Source: Rubidibacter lacunae KORDI 51-2 (GTDB lineage Bacteria > Cyanobacteriota > Cyanobacteriia > Cyanobacteriales > Rubidibacteraceae). Taken from it: 64,000 nt of DNA. Location of the stretch: contig NZ_ASSJ01000074.1 of the NCBI RefSeq assembly GCF_000473895.1, forward strand, positions 1-64,000. Reading direction: 5' to 3'. Below, piece after piece: positions 1 through 9,036 of this stretch. Made by a program: the position numbers and the translations under genes. The notes under the pieces were generated by a model. That model ran no database searches. It was not told the origin of the DNA and saw only the letters and a program-made list of their open reading frames with translations. Numbering within the stretch: the stretch's first letter is position 1; each line of letters starts with the position of its first letter.

Positions 1-1
1 G

Positions 2-277
2 GACCGCTTTGATTTATTGGTGCTCGACGACTTGGGCTACGTCCGGAAGTCGGAGGCCGAGACCTCCGTGCTGTTTGAGCTGATTGCCCACCGTTACGAG
101 CGCCGGGGTTTGGTACTGACCGCCAATCAACCCTTCAGTCGGTGGGACGAGATCTTTGCGGATTCGATGATGACGGTGGCGGCCGTGGACCGATCGATCC
201 ACCACGCAATCATTGTCGAGATTAACGCGGAGAGCTTTCGCAAGCAGGCGGCGGCGCGGAGAAACTCGTCGTCGTGA
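2..277 (+). CDS. istB: IS21-family ATP-binding protein IstB, C-terminal part (cut by window start)
   Basis: The reading frame is open from base 2 and lacks its N-terminus because the window starts inside it. The first visible residues form a Walker B strand ending in LLVLDDLGY. They are followed by a stretch with an arginine-rich LTANQPFSRWDEIF segment and a C-terminal DRSIHH...EINAESFR helix, which is the usual order at the end of IstB/DnaC-type helper ATPases of IS21 transposons. IstB assists the IstA transposase in target selection. Any istA gene would lie before the window. The end looks intact, so the element may be complete to the left. Confidence 0.85.
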   Translation, partial: DRFDLLVLDDLGYVRKSEAETSVLFELIAHRYERRGLVLTANQPFSRWDEIFADSMMTVAAVDRSIHHAIIVEINAESFRKQAAARRNSSS

Positions 278-881
278 CGGGTCGCGCGCTGGTGTGCTCT
301 GCATTGGGTGAGCACTGGTCTCTCGCCACCTGACCTCGGGCTGGCCGCAGCCACCAGGCTGGGTAGATGACTCAACGAACACCGCTGCCGATCCGGGGTT
401 GTCGTTACGATCCGGTAACCACAAAACGACAGTCACCTCGCCAATCTCTGTCGTTTTTCCCGTCTAAGCCCTTGACATCTGACAGGAAGAGACTGAATCC
501 GAATGGGTCAGCCCACCTGACTTTTCCCGTTATCTTCTGGCGAGTAAAACCAACACCACTTTCGATCGCGCGGAAGCCCTGTTGCCTCGTAACGTGCTCT
601 CAACAGCCTCGGCTTACTGAGAATTGTGGCAAGCCCCGAAACCCCTGCCGTACGGTTGCCAGAGGACTTAGCGGGAAAAGTCAGGTCAGCCCACAAGCGT
701 CCGAGAATCGCTTGTCTGAAACTATGTCGAGTATCGCTCTCGCACTTGTGGGAGTGACTAAAACGATGACTAAATTTCCCACCCCATCCAGCCCCAAATG
801 GCACCAGCGGCACCAACGAGCCCCAAACGCCAAAACGCCGGAACCCCTTTGTGTCGGGAGATTCCGGCGTAATCTTGAGGA
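278..881. mobile_element. IS21 right-end region with repeated TGTCGTT motifs and an inverted repeat
   Basis: No convincing gene lies between istB and the tRNA. TGTCGTT occurs at 400-406 and 449-455, with its complement at 425-431; multiple short terminal repeats of this kind are typical of IS21 ends, so the element probably ends near 455-460. Further on, a perfect 15-bp inverted repeat (515-529 and 672-686, core TGACTTTTCCC) encloses about 140 bp. An 11-bp direct copy GGTCAGCCCAC stands at 506-516 and 684-694. This second structure could be a small non-autonomous element or an older end. The exact boundary is inferred. Confidence 0.45.
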
Positions 882-955
882 TGGCTCAGGGGTGATTTGA
901 ACACCCGACACGAGGCTTATGAGTCCCCTGCTCTAACCAACTGAGCTACTGAGCC
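882..955 (-). tRNA. trnM: tRNA-Met (anticodon CAU)
   Basis: Read on the minus strand, the segment folds as a 74-nt cloverleaf. It has a 7-bp acceptor GGCUCAG/CUGAGCC, a D-arm GCUC...GAGC, an anticodon loop CUCAUAA with CAU at the anticodon, a 5-nt variable region, a T-arm GGGUG/CACCC with loop UUCAAAU, and discriminator A. CCA is not encoded. The A-G opposition at the end of the anticodon stem is, as far as I recall, also seen in other cyanobacterial elongator Met tRNAs. A lysidine-modified tRNA-Ile(CAU) has the same anticodon and cannot be fully excluded. Confidence 0.92.
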
Positions 956-1047
956 GCACAACCACTTATTTTGGCACCTTTGCTAGAATAGCACGTCTGA
1001 CAAATAGAAATCGAGATCGCCCTAGTTGCTGGCATGGGAGAACGCAA

Positions 1048-2223
1048 CTATGGATGGTATGGCTCGCTCTCAAGAGCTATAGATGCACTTGTTTGGTTAG
1101 CCCGATCGACCGTATTGCGAACCAGCAGCTCCAGACTGGTATCCCGAACGGCCGTCGTTTGACCGGAGATACTATAGACCAGTGCTTCACGATACACCCG
1201 CTGGGCGGGATGCTGACATGAATTTGCAGAACCTCCGGACGCAATAACTGCTGCCCGCGCGCAGGTTCCCGCTAGGTAAATTGCCTGACCGCGCAACTGC
1301 AGCCGCTTGGCAAACTCCGCTTCTGCTGGCTGCATTGCCGTATAGAAATTGTCCCGGAGGGCGTCCAACGCCCGATTCAATTGCTCCCAGGTTTGCCGAA
1401 TTGCAACGGACGGTTTCTGAAGTGCCACGCGGTCCAGTACGTCCAGACCTGCTCGCGCGCAGCCCAACGCGTAGAACCCATGGTTCAGAACGTTACGGCG
1501 ATCGCGGCTGTGGATGGCTCCCGGTTCGTCAAGCCCGACCACCTGACTCGCGTCGAGCCGCCAGGCACTCAGCTCGGCACTCACCGTCCGCGTCGAACCC
1601 ATCGCAGCTAACTCCATCGGCTCGGATAGGCGTAGCTCGCCCCCACCAGACTGCTGGTGCGATCGCAGCGGAGCCATTCCGTACACCGCGCTCCCGTCCG
1701 ACAACTCGGCACCGATAATGAAGGTTTGGAAGAATCCTGCCCCAGTGATCCAGGGTGCGGTGCCATCTAGGCAGTAACTGCCAGCTACTTCTCGGGCCTT
1801 CAGCGGCGAGCCGCCTTCTCGTCGGAGGTGCGAAAATCCAACCCCGATAAGCGCCTCCCCCGTAACCGCTCGTGCGAGGTATGCGCGCTTCAGCTCGGTA
1901 TTATGGCTACTTGCCAGCAGGGCTGAGGCACTCTGGTGCTGGTTCTGCAGAAACGACAGGGCTCCCGAATAGCGCGGCACCAGCTCTAAAAACTGGCGAA
2001 ACTCGCGATCGCCCAGCTCCGCTCCTCCCCAGGTTTTGGGTACTTTCAGACCCAGACCGCCAAGCTCGCCGAGCCCACGGAGCGCTCCGTGCAAAGCTTC
2101 GGAGTCGGTATCCAGTTGCCCGGCTTGCGGTGCAACGATCTCGCGTAAGTAGGTTTCGGCACGGAGCAGAAGTATATCGGTGGGGGAAACAGGCATAGGC
2201 GGTCGATGCTGCGACTGGAACAT
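1048..2223 (-). CDS. Acyl-CoA dehydrogenase-like flavoprotein
   Basis: This 391-residue protein has the length and layout of acyl-CoA dehydrogenases. It has an N-terminal helical domain with the LGGLGLKVPKTWGGAEL segment, a middle beta domain where the flavin sits (around GVGFSHLRREGGSPL and DGTAPWITGAGFFQTFIIGA), and a C-terminal helical bundle. Family members oxidise acyl-CoA thioesters with FAD. The usual catalytic glutamate region is not obvious, so the substrate may be unusual, as in dibenzothiophene- or nitroalkane-type relatives. A second possible start (ATG at 2196, nine codons in) is equally plausible; neither has a strong ribosome binding site. Confidence 0.7.
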   Translation of the reverse strand: MFQSQHRPPMPVSPTDILLLRAETYLREIVAPQAGQLDTDSEALHGALRGLGELGGLGLKVPKTWGGAELGDREFRQFLELVPRYSGALSFLQNQHQSASALLASSHNTELKRAYLARAVTGEALIGVGFSHLRREGGSPLKAREVAGSYCLDGTAPWITGAGFFQTFIIGAELSDGSAVYGMAPLRSHQQSGGGELRLSEPMELAAMGSTRTVSAELSAWRLDASQVVGLDEPGAIHSRDRRNVLNHGFYALGCARAGLDVLDRVALQKPSVAIRQTWEQLNRALDALRDNFYTAMQPAEAEFAKRLQLRGQAIYLAGTCARAAVIASGGSANSCQHPAQRVYREALVYSISGQTTAVRDTSLELLVRNTVDRANQTSASIALESEPYHP

Positions 2224-2481
2224 TGTGAAATGTTAAGACATATCGACATAACCCACGGAGGGAGCAGTGCATTTGCCTCTGTACTGGATGTACTTACCAG
2301 AATGCCGCGCTGAGCTGGTGCAGACGTATCAAATGCGACGGCGCTTCGCCACCGGGCGGGCGAGCGGGCGAGCGGGCGGAAGTTGCATGGTTGCAAATGC
2401 GTGCACAAATGCGTGCAATAGACTTCCTGCCGGATTGGTGTGTAGGATCCAAAAATAGACGGCGAGTCTGGAGCAAGGGTT

Positions 2482-2655
2482 GTGCCGATCGCGGTTTGTA
2501 TCCTGTTAATTTCGGTCTTTTTCTTCAGCAGCTGGACGATTACGGGGCTCCTGGTCGATCTGCCGATGCAGATCCTGAACGTGGTCATTTCTCTGCTGGG
2601 GGCAGTTACGCTCGTGGTGGTGCTCGCTTTCGCCGCTTGGGCTTTCGGCGAATAG
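2482..2655 (+). CDS. Small two-helix membrane protein (57 aa)
   Basis: A GTG-initiated frame of 57 codons begins VPIAVCILLISVFFFSSW and contains two hydrophobic segments (about residues 3-16 and 31-53). They are separated by a short loop with LLVDLPMQ, and the protein ends AWAFGE. An in-frame stop lies 37 bp upstream and GTG at 2482 is the only start codon after it. The gene converges on sdhA, with 20 bp between the two stops. The even hydrophobic pattern and charged end argue for a real protein, but its function is unknown and the start has only a weak purine-rich stretch before it. Confidence 0.5.
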   Translation: MPIAVCILLISVFFFSSWTITGLLVDLPMQILNVVISLLGAVTLVVVLAFAAWAFGE

Positions 2656-2675
2656 CCGCTAGCCGTTGCCGAGTG

Positions 2676-4403
2676 TCAGTATTTGCGCTCCTTGGGTGGG
2701 AAGCGCTTGATCGTAACGGGCATGTAGCCGATCTCGATGCCCGCCGGGGAGTAATACGCCAGCGTGTGCTGCAGAAAATTGGCATCGTCGCGCTTGGGGC
2801 AATCCTCGCGCGCGTGTGCCCCGCGACTTTCGCGCCGCGCGATCGCCGAGGCCAAGATAGTTTTCCCAACCACGATCAGGTTGCGTAATTCCAGCGCTTC
2901 GATCAGCTCCGTATTCCAACAGTCGCCTTTGTCGTCTAAGAAAACATCGTCGTACTGTTGCTCGAGCGCTTGCAAGCGCTCCAATCCCGTCTGCATCACC
3001 TCCGCAGTACGGAAGACGCCACAGTATTCGCTCGTACAATCCTGAACGGCCGTCCGCAGGGCGTTGATGCGCGTACTGCCCGACCGATTCAATAACTCCC
3101 GTACGGTGTCGCGGGCGCGATCGCGATACCGCGCTTCATCGAACTCCGGGAGCTTGCGCGTGCCAACATAGTGGGCGATCTCGGCTCCCACGCGCCGTCC
3201 GAAAACCGCACACTCTAGCAGCGAGTTGCTCCCGAGGCGATTGGCACCGTGCACCGATACGCATGCTGATTCGCCTGCAGCAAATAATCCAGCAGTCAGT
3301 CCATCCGGACCGCAGCGAACGCGCCCGTCTACGTTCACCGGAATCCCGCCCATCGAGTAGTGAGCGGTCGGGCGCACGGGAATGGGCTGCTCGACCGCAT
3401 CCACACCTGCCAGACGATGCGCTTCCTCCCAACAAAACGGAACCCGGCTCATAATCTTCTCCCGACCCATGTGGCGCAGGTCCAAGAACACGCACGGACC
3501 GCCTGCCGAGCCGTCGGGATGGACACCGCGACCGGCACGAATCTCCCGCGTAATGGCTCGCGACGTGATGTCGCGCGGCGCTAACTCCATTTGCTGCGGT
3601 GCATAGCTAGCCATGAAGCGATCGCCGGCGGCATTAATCAGATAAGCACCCTCGCCGCGGACGGCTTCGGAAATCAGCACGCCCGCCGGATACAGTCCGG
3701 TTGGATGGAACTGCACGAACTCCATATCTTCAAGTGGAATCCCGGCAAGGGCAGCCATTGCCAATCCGTCGCCCGTGGAGGCAAAGTCGTTTGACGTCGT
3801 ATTGAAGACCCGCCCGTAGCCACCCGTTGCCAACAGCAGGGCTTTGGCCGGCATCACCTCAATGCTGCCGTCGAGCAAGCTATACATTACGATGCCTTTG
3901 GCTTCGCCTTCTTCAAAGACGAGCTGCATCGCGTACCACTCGTCGTAGATTTCAACGCCGACGCGACGGATATTGTTGACCAGTTCGTGCAGGATGGCAT
4001 GCCCGGTTTTGTCTGCGGCATAGCACGTGCGGCGATGGGAATGGCCGCCAAAGGCCCGTTGGGCAACGCGCCCGTCGGGCAGGCGCGAGAACAACACGCC
4101 CATGTGTTCTAAGTCGATTACGACGTCGGGTGCGCTGCGCGTGAGGATTTCAACGGCGTCCTGATCGGCAAGGTAATCCGAGCCTTTGACGGTGTCGAAC
4201 GCGTGGGCTTCCCAAGAGTCGTCCGGGTCGACGTTTTGCAGTACGGCGGCGATCCCGCCCTGAGCGGCAACCGAGTGCGAGCGAATGGGGTGGGTTTTGG
4301 CGATCGCCGCCACGCTTAATTTCTCGTTAGTGCGGGCGATTTCCAGAGCCGCACGGCAGCCAGCCAGACCGCCGCCGACGATGACGACATCGTAAGCGCG
4401 CAT
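2676..4403 (-). CDS. sdhA: Succinate dehydrogenase/fumarate reductase flavoprotein subunit
   Basis: This is a 575-residue flavoprotein that oxidises succinate to fumarate and passes electrons to the quinone pool. Visible landmarks are the N-terminal dinucleotide-binding motif VIVGGGLAGCRAAL, the RSHSVAAQGG segment whose His43 normally carries covalent FAD, the HSHRRTCYAADKTG stretch, the VQFHPTGLYPAG motif, and HYSMGGIPV near the substrate site. Length fits the cyanobacterial enzyme. No iron-sulfur subunit gene is adjacent, which is usual in cyanobacteria where sdhA and sdhB are separate. A fumarate reductase or L-aspartate oxidase reading is less likely given the full C-terminal domain. Confidence 0.93.
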   Translation of the reverse strand: MRAYDVVIVGGGLAGCRAALEIARTNEKLSVAAIAKTHPIRSHSVAAQGGIAAVLQNVDPDDSWEAHAFDTVKGSDYLADQDAVEILTRSAPDVVIDLEHMGVLFSRLPDGRVAQRAFGGHSHRRTCYAADKTGHAILHELVNNIRRVGVEIYDEWYAMQLVFEEGEAKGIVMYSLLDGSIEVMPAKALLLATGGYGRVFNTTSNDFASTGDGLAMAALAGIPLEDMEFVQFHPTGLYPAGVLISEAVRGEGAYLINAAGDRFMASYAPQQMELAPRDITSRAITREIRAGRGVHPDGSAGGPCVFLDLRHMGREKIMSRVPFCWEEAHRLAGVDAVEQPIPVRPTAHYSMGGIPVNVDGRVRCGPDGLTAGLFAAGESACVSVHGANRLGSNSLLECAVFGRRVGAEIAHYVGTRKLPEFDEARYRDRARDTVRELLNRSGSTRINALRTAVQDCTSEYCGVFRTAEVMQTGLERLQALEQQYDDVFLDDKGDCWNTELIEALELRNLIVVGKTILASAIARRESRGAHAREDCPKRDDANFLQHTLAYYSPAGIEIGYMPVTIKRFPPKERKY

Positions 4404-5065
4404 GCAATACCTTCCGTTCGCAACAGATCGGCAAGCCGAAAGGGTGGCGGACCGAATGCCGACCCGGGACAGTTCGACTTGCTCTTATTGTTAGCTAATA
4501 CGAGCGGCAGTGGCGATCGCATGCATTAGAGCTAAACCCACAGATTCTGAAGTGAGGGAAGATCCCTGAGTCGGCGTTGCTGAATAAAGGGATGAATCGG
4601 GCTGGCGCAGGTACGTCCCAGAACTTCAGAAACTGGATCGGTAGCTCGAGCATCGACCCCTTGCTTGGCGCAAAAGTCACTGGATGATGGTCGGGTTGGA
4701 CTGAGGAGCACTGTCCAAAAACAAGTTAAGTTGCGGCCGGTTGGTTGGACCGGAGTGCTGACGCAGCTGCCCGTGATACCACCCGTGCCGAGGAGCTTCA
4801 GTCAAGAACACAGAGGCCGCGTTCGAACGGTCCTGTAAAACTTGGTGCCCCTTGTATGGCAGATTGACTGGGAGTTGTTGCCCAGAGCGATCGCGCCCGG
4901 AGCTCCTAACGCGATCGCTTGGCGCGATCGCTGTCTTTAAAAAACCATCACCGCCCCACTTCTGATGTCTGTCGAACCCGGGGAAGCCTGGGGGTTAGAG
5001 TCAGTAAGATAAGCTAAGCGCAAGCCAGAACGCGCTTGAGATATTGGCTCTAAGGCTTAAGCCTC
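4404..5065. other. Intergenic region, no gene seen
   Basis: This 660-bp gap lies between the divergent sdhA and the first polysaccharide gene, so it must contain both promoters. I see only short unsupported frames. Bases 4887-4936 carry a dense group of GCGATCG-type (HIP1-like) palindromes. A minus-strand stretch around 4560-4680 reads without stops in one frame but matches nothing I recognise. Confidence 0.4.
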
Positions 5066-6118
5066 ATGCTCTGCTTACCTCCCCTCCCTTACCCGGTTTA
5101 TTTTGTTTCCAAAGCCAAAAAGGTTTGGAGCGATCTCATGATGCCTGGGGTAGAACCGCCGCCAGTTGAAGAGGTTTACGAGCGCTTTCATAACGTGAAT
5201 GACGCTTGGTGCGTGCAGGCATACATTCACTTGCGACGGCGCGGGTTGAACGTGCACTTAACTTCACGCTACCTCCCCGGTCGAATCTGCGTGACCTCAT
5301 ACGAACATCTGGCGATTCGCGATGCTCCATTTAATAGTTATGTCGTAGTTGTTCGACACGATCGCGGACGCCCGGAGATTTGCGAACAGCGTATCGTGCA
5401 AAACGCTCTGAATTTAGTGGATTGGACCGACCACTTGATGCCGTTGTGGGCTCAGCCGAATTTGAAAGCTCGAGATGTAGGGCGCGGTCCCCGTATGGAG
5501 ATATTGGGCTTCAAAGGTCGAGACAGGAATCTGGCTGCACCATTCAAGCGACCTGAGTTTCTGCAGCAACTTGCCGAACTCGGAGTAACGCTCAAGATGA
5601 GCCCGGAGGAAGAGCGGGCACATCGCCGCGATTGGGCGGAATACACCAATGTCGATGCCATTCTAGCTATTCGCAATTGTACGGAATACGACCTGGCAAT
5701 TAAGCCGCCGAGTAAGTTAGTTAATGCTTGGTTTGCAGGCTGTCCGGCAATATTGGGACCGGAGCCGGCTTTTCAAGGACTGCGTAAATCGCCGTTAGAC
5801 TACATTGAGGTTCGCTCGCCTGCTGATGTCATATCGGCAGTCTGCCGCTTGCGCGATCGACCCGACTTGTTCCGAGCCATGGTCGAGAACGGACGGCTTC
5901 GCGCCCGAGAGTTTACTCCCGACATACTGTCTCGACGCTGGCGCGATTTGCTGGCAGGGGCGATTGCAGCGGGCTACGAGCGCTGGCAACAAGAGTCGCG
6001 ACTGAAGAAAGCATTGCGCCCCATCCAGTTTGGGTTTCGCGCGATCGCACACCGTCGCGAACGACACTTATTTCTTCGCAACATCAGGGTTGGGAAACGC
6101 ATTTTTGATGAGCCATGA
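5066..6118 (+). CDS. Glycosyltransferase-like protein of a polysaccharide cluster
   Basis: The 350-residue product has no signal peptide. Its C-terminal half contains PPSKLVNAWFAGCPAILGPEPAF followed by a region around SPADVISAVCRLRDRP, which resembles the nucleotide-sugar-binding half of GT-B glycosyltransferases, where a conserved lysine and small residues precede the donor site. It is followed by another glycosyltransferase (87 bp later) and an FkbM methyltransferase on the same strand, so the three probably form an operon for a surface glycan. The exact sugar and acceptor cannot be told. A start further inside, at the MMPGVEPPP methionines, is possible. Confidence 0.6.
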   Translation: MLCLPPLPYPVYFVSKAKKVWSDLMMPGVEPPPVEEVYERFHNVNDAWCVQAYIHLRRRGLNVHLTSRYLPGRICVTSYEHLAIRDAPFNSYVVVVRHDRGRPEICEQRIVQNALNLVDWTDHLMPLWAQPNLKARDVGRGPRMEILGFKGRDRNLAAPFKRPEFLQQLAELGVTLKMSPEEERAHRRDWAEYTNVDAILAIRNCTEYDLAIKPPSKLVNAWFAGCPAILGPEPAFQGLRKSPLDYIEVRSPADVISAVCRLRDRPDLFRAMVENGRLRAREFTPDILSRRWRDLLAGAIAAGYERWQQESRLKKALRPIQFGFRAIAHRRERHLFLRNIRVGKRIFDEP

Positions 6119-6205
6119 TTCAAGTAACATCGCCCAGTCGTTGCTTGGGAGTTACCGGACTCGTTGACCCTGCGAACTTGGGACAGTAATGGCTGAAGGG
6201 GTGAC

Positions 6206-7435
6206 ATGGAATCTACACGAGACTCTTCACGCTTGCTAGTGGTTCAATACGGGGGCGACTACCGCGAGGCTTTCAAGCGCTTTGCCGCTGGAGGAGAAGA
6301 AACTTACTACGCACAAAGGTACTCTGTCGATGCCGTTGCCAAATTGGGAGAACGATTTGATGAGGTGGCAACGTTGTGCTGCGTTTGTAGCGAGCCCTAT
6401 AACGAGCTGCTCGAAAATGGGGTGCGGGCAATTGGTGCCGGCCCCCAGCTCGCGACATCCGGGCGATCGCTAGTGAAGATCGTCAAACAGTACGAGCCGA
6501 CTCATCTAGTTATCAGAACGCCGATCCGAGCGATCTTGCAACTCGCTACTCGGAAGAAGATTAGCACCATTGCCGTCCTTGCCGATTCTTTCTCATCCGA
6601 GGGATTGAAAAGCAAAATTCGCAACCAACGGCTTGCAAGCTTATTGAACGACGAGACAGTGGCTTGGGTTGGCAACCACGGGACCAATGCATCGGAGTCG
6701 CTGGCTGGGATCAGCGTAAAACCCGAAAAGATCGTTCCTTGGGATTGGCCTCACGAGAAGACTCCAGGACTATTTTCGGCAAAAGTCTTCCCGACATCGA
6801 AGTCGGTTTGGGAGGTTTTGTATGTGGGAACAATGGTGGAGTCGAAAGGTTTCGGCGACGCATTAAGGGCTGTAGCAATCCTAAAATCTCAAGGCGATCG
6901 CGTTCTACTCAGAGCTATTGGTACGGGTGACATAGAAGCTTATACAAAACTCGCCCGCGACTTGCAAATCGAAGACTGTGTTGAATTTCTGGGGCTGCGA
7001 CCCAATCGGGAGATCGTTCCTGCTATGCGAGCCGCAGATACCATCATTATTCCCAGCAGGCATGAATATCCCGAGGGATTCCCCATGACAATCTATGAGG
7101 CGCTGTGCTCCAGAACGCCAATCGTTGCCTCAGATCATCCGATGTTCGCGCGCAAGTTAACCGATCGCGTGAGTGCCCTGATTTTCTCGTCTGGCAGTTC
7201 GGAAGGCTTGGCTGGATGTCTGCAAACACTGAAATCGTCGCCAGAGCTTTACACGCGCCTCTCGCTCGCGTCTCAGGCTACATGGGACCAGTTGCAAGTT
7301 CCGGTGAAGTGGGCAGAACTGTTGAATGCAGGGCTCTCTGACCTGCCGCGCGATCGCCAATGGTTGCGCGATCGCAGCCTAGCAGCGATCGGTGACAACC
7401 TTCCTGGCAGCTCGACATCAAATAAACTAATCTAA
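6206..7435 (+). CDS. Family 4-type glycosyltransferase
   Basis: The 409-residue protein has a GT-B layout. The C-terminal half carries VLYVGTMVESKGFGDALRAV, the loop where the donor nucleotide binds. It also has the EYPEGFPMTIYEAL motif with its two glutamates spaced as in retaining GT4 enzymes, followed by PIVASDHP. It likely adds a sugar to a lipid-linked or cell-surface glycan at the cytoplasmic face of the membrane. It sits 87 bp after the preceding glycosyltransferase-like gene and 23 bp before the FkbM gene, consistent with one transcript. Specificity is unknown. Confidence 0.82.
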   Translation: MESTRDSSRLLVVQYGGDYREAFKRFAAGGEETYYAQRYSVDAVAKLGERFDEVATLCCVCSEPYNELLENGVRAIGAGPQLATSGRSLVKIVKQYEPTHLVIRTPIRAILQLATRKKISTIAVLADSFSSEGLKSKIRNQRLASLLNDETVAWVGNHGTNASESLAGISVKPEKIVPWDWPHEKTPGLFSAKVFPTSKSVWEVLYVGTMVESKGFGDALRAVAILKSQGDRVLLRAIGTGDIEAYTKLARDLQIEDCVEFLGLRPNREIVPAMRAADTIIIPSRHEYPEGFPMTIYEALCSRTPIVASDHPMFARKLTDRVSALIFSSGSSEGLAGCLQTLKSSPELYTRLSLASQATWDQLQVPVKWAELLNAGLSDLPRDRQWLRDRSLAAIGDNLPGSSTSNKLI

Positions 7436-7458
7436 ACCTAATCCAGCTGCAGCGTGCC

Positions 7459-8418
7459 ATGGGCGTATTCGAGATCCACCCTAAACTTGCTTTTCTTGTT
7501 TTGCCCTATGCCCGCCGCGAATTGCCTGGTTGGGGGAGGTTACTGAAGTTATTTAAGGTTTCAGGAGCTGAGTTCGATCCGCTTTGGCACGAGGCCGCAA
7601 CGCGCATTGTCGAAGGCAAGTGGCACGGATATGGCATGTCGCTCGATCTGGCTAACTGGTCCGATCGCCTCATTTACTTTATCGGACGTTATTACGATTT
7701 GCCCCCACAGCTCGTGGTGCGCGCAGTGCTCGCACCCGGAGATAAGTTTGTTGATGTCGGCGCGCACAAAGGGATGTTGACGCTGATTGCGGCAGCGCGA
7801 GTTGGGACGTCTGGAAGCGTTCTGGCGGTCGAGCCGAATCCGGGCTTGTTCGCAGAACTACAACAGCTTGTGGAAACGAATTCACTGACACAGGTAAGAC
7901 TTCATCATTGCGGTCTAGCCGATACGCCTGCCGAGTTGACGTTAAACGTGCTGGCTGAAACGACAAAAGCCGGCACAGTCGAACATAGTAATTTGGGAAC
8001 GTTTGCTGAGTTGCCAGATCCTGATGACTCGCTGTCTGTAAATCGATATCGCGTTCCGGTGGTGTGTGGCGACGATTTGATTCCCGACGACTGGGATAAT
8101 GTGGCTGCAATCAAAATCGACACGGAAGGGTTTGATTCGGCAGTCATACGCGGGTTGCGCAAAACAATCGATCGCTGCCGCCCGGTCGTGATTACCGAGG
8201 TCATTGCCAAGCATCTAGAAAATGCCGGCTCGAGCATCACAGAGTTGTGCGAGATTATGCAGGACTTGGGATATATCGGTCATAACATTGAAGTTCGCAG
8301 TCGTGCGTGGCAGCATCAGCTGTATCTTCACCGTGCAAGCGAACGGATGACGCGGGAGGTGGTTTGGTTGCATCCGGATGGCATCGCCTCTCGCCGGCTA
8401 CAACCCTTTGTAAAGTAG
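7459..8418 (+). CDS. FkbM-family SAM-dependent methyltransferase
   Basis: The 319-residue protein has an S-adenosylmethionine binding core. It contains GDKFVDVGAHKGMLTLIAAARVG (motif I with the glycine loop), then VLAVEPNPGLFAELQQ (the acidic residue binding the ribose), and later AAIKIDTEGFDSAVIRGL, the characteristic FkbM segment. FkbM enzymes O-methylate sugars or polyketides. Following two glycosyltransferase genes, this one probably methylates a sugar residue of a surface polysaccharide. The first 70 residues form an extension of unknown role. Confidence 0.85.
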   Translation: MGVFEIHPKLAFLVLPYARRELPGWGRLLKLFKVSGAEFDPLWHEAATRIVEGKWHGYGMSLDLANWSDRLIYFIGRYYDLPPQLVVRAVLAPGDKFVDVGAHKGMLTLIAAARVGTSGSVLAVEPNPGLFAELQQLVETNSLTQVRLHHCGLADTPAELTLNVLAETTKAGTVEHSNLGTFAELPDPDDSLSVNRYRVPVVCGDDLIPDDWDNVAAIKIDTEGFDSAVIRGLRKTIDRCRPVVITEVIAKHLENAGSSITELCEIMQDLGYIGHNIEVRSRAWQHQLYLHRASERMTREVVWLHPDGIASRRLQPFVK

Positions 8419-8565
8419 ATGTGATGATATCGCCCAGCTCGGTGAAATGAGGCACACTAGGAAAGTCCGAGCCGTTTTTGGTGTGGCTTGGATTTTTATT
8501 GAAGTGGCTTGGAGTGTACCTCACCTATTCGAAGCCCTGCACTATTTTGTAGACCCATATTGACG

Positions 8566-9036
8566 ATGAGTGCTGAAGCTGAAAATTCCCAAGAAGCCGG
8601 GCTGCAGGTGCAGCTCTTGGAAACGAGTTTTGAGAAAGTCAAGCCGCGTGCTGAGGAGTTTGCCAGCAGTTTCTACGAAAACCTTTTTGCCGACTACCCC
8701 GATGCCAAACCGCTGTTTGCGAACGCGGATCTCAAGGCTCAGAGTAAGAAGCTCTTGGCATCCCTGGTATTCGTCGTCGAGAATCTCAAGAAGCCGGATG
8801 CCCTGACCGAAGCCCTGAAGGGGCTGGGCGCCCGCCACGTTGAGTACGGTACGCTCCCCGAGCACTATCCCCTTGTCGGCAATACGCTGTTGAAAACGTT
8901 CGCGCAATATCTCGGTGAGGGGTGGACCCCTGAGACCGAGAAGGCTTGGGCCGAGGCTTATGGTGTTATCACCGAGGTGATGCTAGATGGTGCTGACTAT
9001 TCGCAAGCCGAGGTGCAGCTTGAGTCTGCTCCTTGA
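8566..9036 (+). CDS. Single-domain globin, likely truncated and chimeric paralogue of the tandem globin
   Basis: A 156-residue globin of the flavohemoglobin/Vitreoscilla type. Tyr37 (B10), Phe51 (CD1), Gln59 (E7) and His91 (proximal F8, in GLGARHVEYG) can all be placed. The ATG at 8566 was chosen because its product aligns from the first residue with the two-globin protein encoded at 17303-18409; a longer frame adds 19 poor residues. The N-terminal part matches globin domain 1 of that protein, while the end (YLGEGWT...SQAEVQLESA) matches domain 2. The frame stops where an IS end begins, so a C-terminal tail and membrane helix present in the paralogue are missing. It probably still binds heme and O2 or NO. 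Confidence 0.85.
   Translation: MSAEAENSQEAGLQVQLLETSFEKVKPRAEEFASSFYENLFADYPDAKPLFANADLKAQSKKLLASLVFVVENLKKPDALTEALKGLGARHVEYGTLPEHYPLVGNTLLKTFAQYLGEGWTPETEKAWAEAYGVITEVMLDGADYSQAEVQLESAP

Noticed and set aside
2391-2888. 165-residue plus-strand frame across the sdhA 3' end
   Set aside because: Most of it is antisense to sdhA and arginine-rich; the supported product in this place is the 57-residue frame in another phase.
4495-4680. Possible transposase fragment in the sdhA upstream gap
   Set aside because: The reading was suggestive in one frame but no transposase motif could be named.
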